From: a virus
Length of the DNA: 21,504 nucleotides
Virus record (IMG/VR): IMGVR_UViG_3300026097_000123
Span: 1 to 21,504 of that record
Reading direction: 5' to 3' (one strand)
This document shows positions 21,038 through 21,504 of this stretch, piece by piece. Under the pieces are notes generated by a model that saw only the letters and a list, made by a program, of their open reading frames with translations, was not told the DNA's origin and ran no database searches. How positions within the stretch are numbered: the first letter of the stretch is position 1; each line of letters begins with the position of its first letter. The translations under genes and the position numbers were made by a program.

Positions 21038-21504
21038 CTCGCAATCCTTGTATAATTTCAATTTTGTCTTGAGATAGCTTTTTCGGAATTTCTACAATAA
21101 CTTTTATTAACAGATTACCTCTGGTTTTATTTCTCATGTTAGGCAATCCTTCTTCTCTACAACTTAGTACAGTTTCAGATTGTGTTCCAGGAGGAATAGA
21201 TATTTCTAAATTTTTATTGTCGAGAGTAACTATCTGAGATTTGACACCTAGTATAGCATCCCACACACTTATTGTTTTTTCTATAATAAGATTAGTTCCC
21301 TCTCGAACATATCGAGGATGTCGTTTGACGCGAATGTTTACTATCAAATCACCTGGCGGAACTGAAGGGATGCTACTATCACCTAGTCCTTGATACTTTA
21401 TCTGTTGCCCGTTTTCGATTCCAGGCGGAATACCTATATTGATATTTTTTTTAGCACCTCCCGGTACTGCAACTTCTGCATTTATATTTTTACCAGTTAG
21501 CACG
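21027..21504 (-). CDS. dnaJ: DnaJ-like co-chaperone, C-terminal substrate-binding part (truncated by window edge)
   Basis: The frame is open to the right edge, so the gene starts outside the window; the GTG at 21503 is not taken as the start. About 158 residues are visible. They match the DnaJ/CbpA C-terminal domains: first barrel with IGIPPGIENGQQIKYQGLG and GDLIVNIRVKRHPRYVREG, second barrel with SVWDAILGVKSQIV, SIPPGTQ, EEGLPNM and GNLLIKVIVEIPK. A J-domain and the optional zinc finger would lie upstream and cannot be confirmed. DnaJ proteins deliver substrates to DnaK; here the host DnaK is the likely partner. The gene begins the visible chaperone/deformylase/unfoldase block. Confidence 0.85.
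   Translation of the reverse strand, partial: VLTGKNINAEVAVPGGAKKNINIGIPPGIENGQQIKYQGLGDSSIPSVPPGDLIVNIRVKRHPRYVREGTNLIIEKTISVWDAILGVKSQIVTLDNKNLEISIPPGTQSETVLSCREEGLPNMRNKTRGNLLIKVIVEIPKKLSQDKIEIIQGLRDGV

Noticed and set aside
1-21504. tRNA genes, CRISPR array, insertion sequences or integrase
   Set aside because: No cloverleaf-like segment, regular repeat-spacer series, terminal inverted repeats or recombinase motif was seen; the window is filled by minus-strand genes with very short gaps.

Overview
This window looks like part of the genome of a T4-like (Tevenvirinae-type) marine contractile-tailed phage, of the broad cyanophage/pelagiphage kind. The main evidence is a complete T4 gp43-type family B DNA polymerase, a gp45-like sliding clamp and a DsbA-like small DNA-binding protein. 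A set of lysine-rich, low-complexity virion-type proteins resembles those of marine T4-like phages. Every supported gene lies on the minus strand. The sequence is AT-rich and packed, with many ATGA or TAATG-type start/stop overlaps. The host cannot be told from this window: no photosynthesis gene, tRNA or integrase was seen.

Layout in the direction of transcription (right to left). (1) 21504-18207 is a proteostasis block: the C-terminal part of a DnaJ-like co-chaperone, a peptide deformylase and a full ClpA-like unfoldase. (2) 18235-8898 is a long co-directional run of virion-type and accessory proteins. It includes a KxDG-containing nucleotidyltransferase/ligase-like protein, an HxGH nucleotidylyltransferase, an IscA-type Fe-S carrier, a single-ORF fusion of a SpoT/MESH1-type HD hydrolase with an intact Cu/Zn superoxide dismutase, and a HAD-family phosphatase-like protein. 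The run ends in a strong intrinsic terminator at 8851-8880. (3) 8815-5514 holds dsbA, a small membrane protein and the DNA polymerase. It is driven by a near-consensus sigma-70 promoter whose -35 lies inside that terminator. (4) 5454-2824 starts at a second promoter of the same type and holds the sliding clamp, a DpdA/TGT-like deazaguanine transglycosylase and two very small genes. (5) 2827-1 starts at a third consensus promoter. It holds two unknown conserved proteins, a QueD-like T-fold protein, a small basic protein, a GT-B-like glycosyltransferase and the start of a nucleotide-sugar dehydrogenase.

The left half therefore reads as early/replication and DNA-modification functions, and the right half as late or virion-associated functions. 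The most notable points are the HD-hydrolase/SOD fusion next to an Fe-S carrier; a repeated N-terminal motif resembling the T4 capsid-targeting sequence on several right-half proteins, which would make them candidates for packaging and injection; the DpdA-like plus QueD-like pair next to the replisome genes; and the DnaJ-deformylase-ClpA block.
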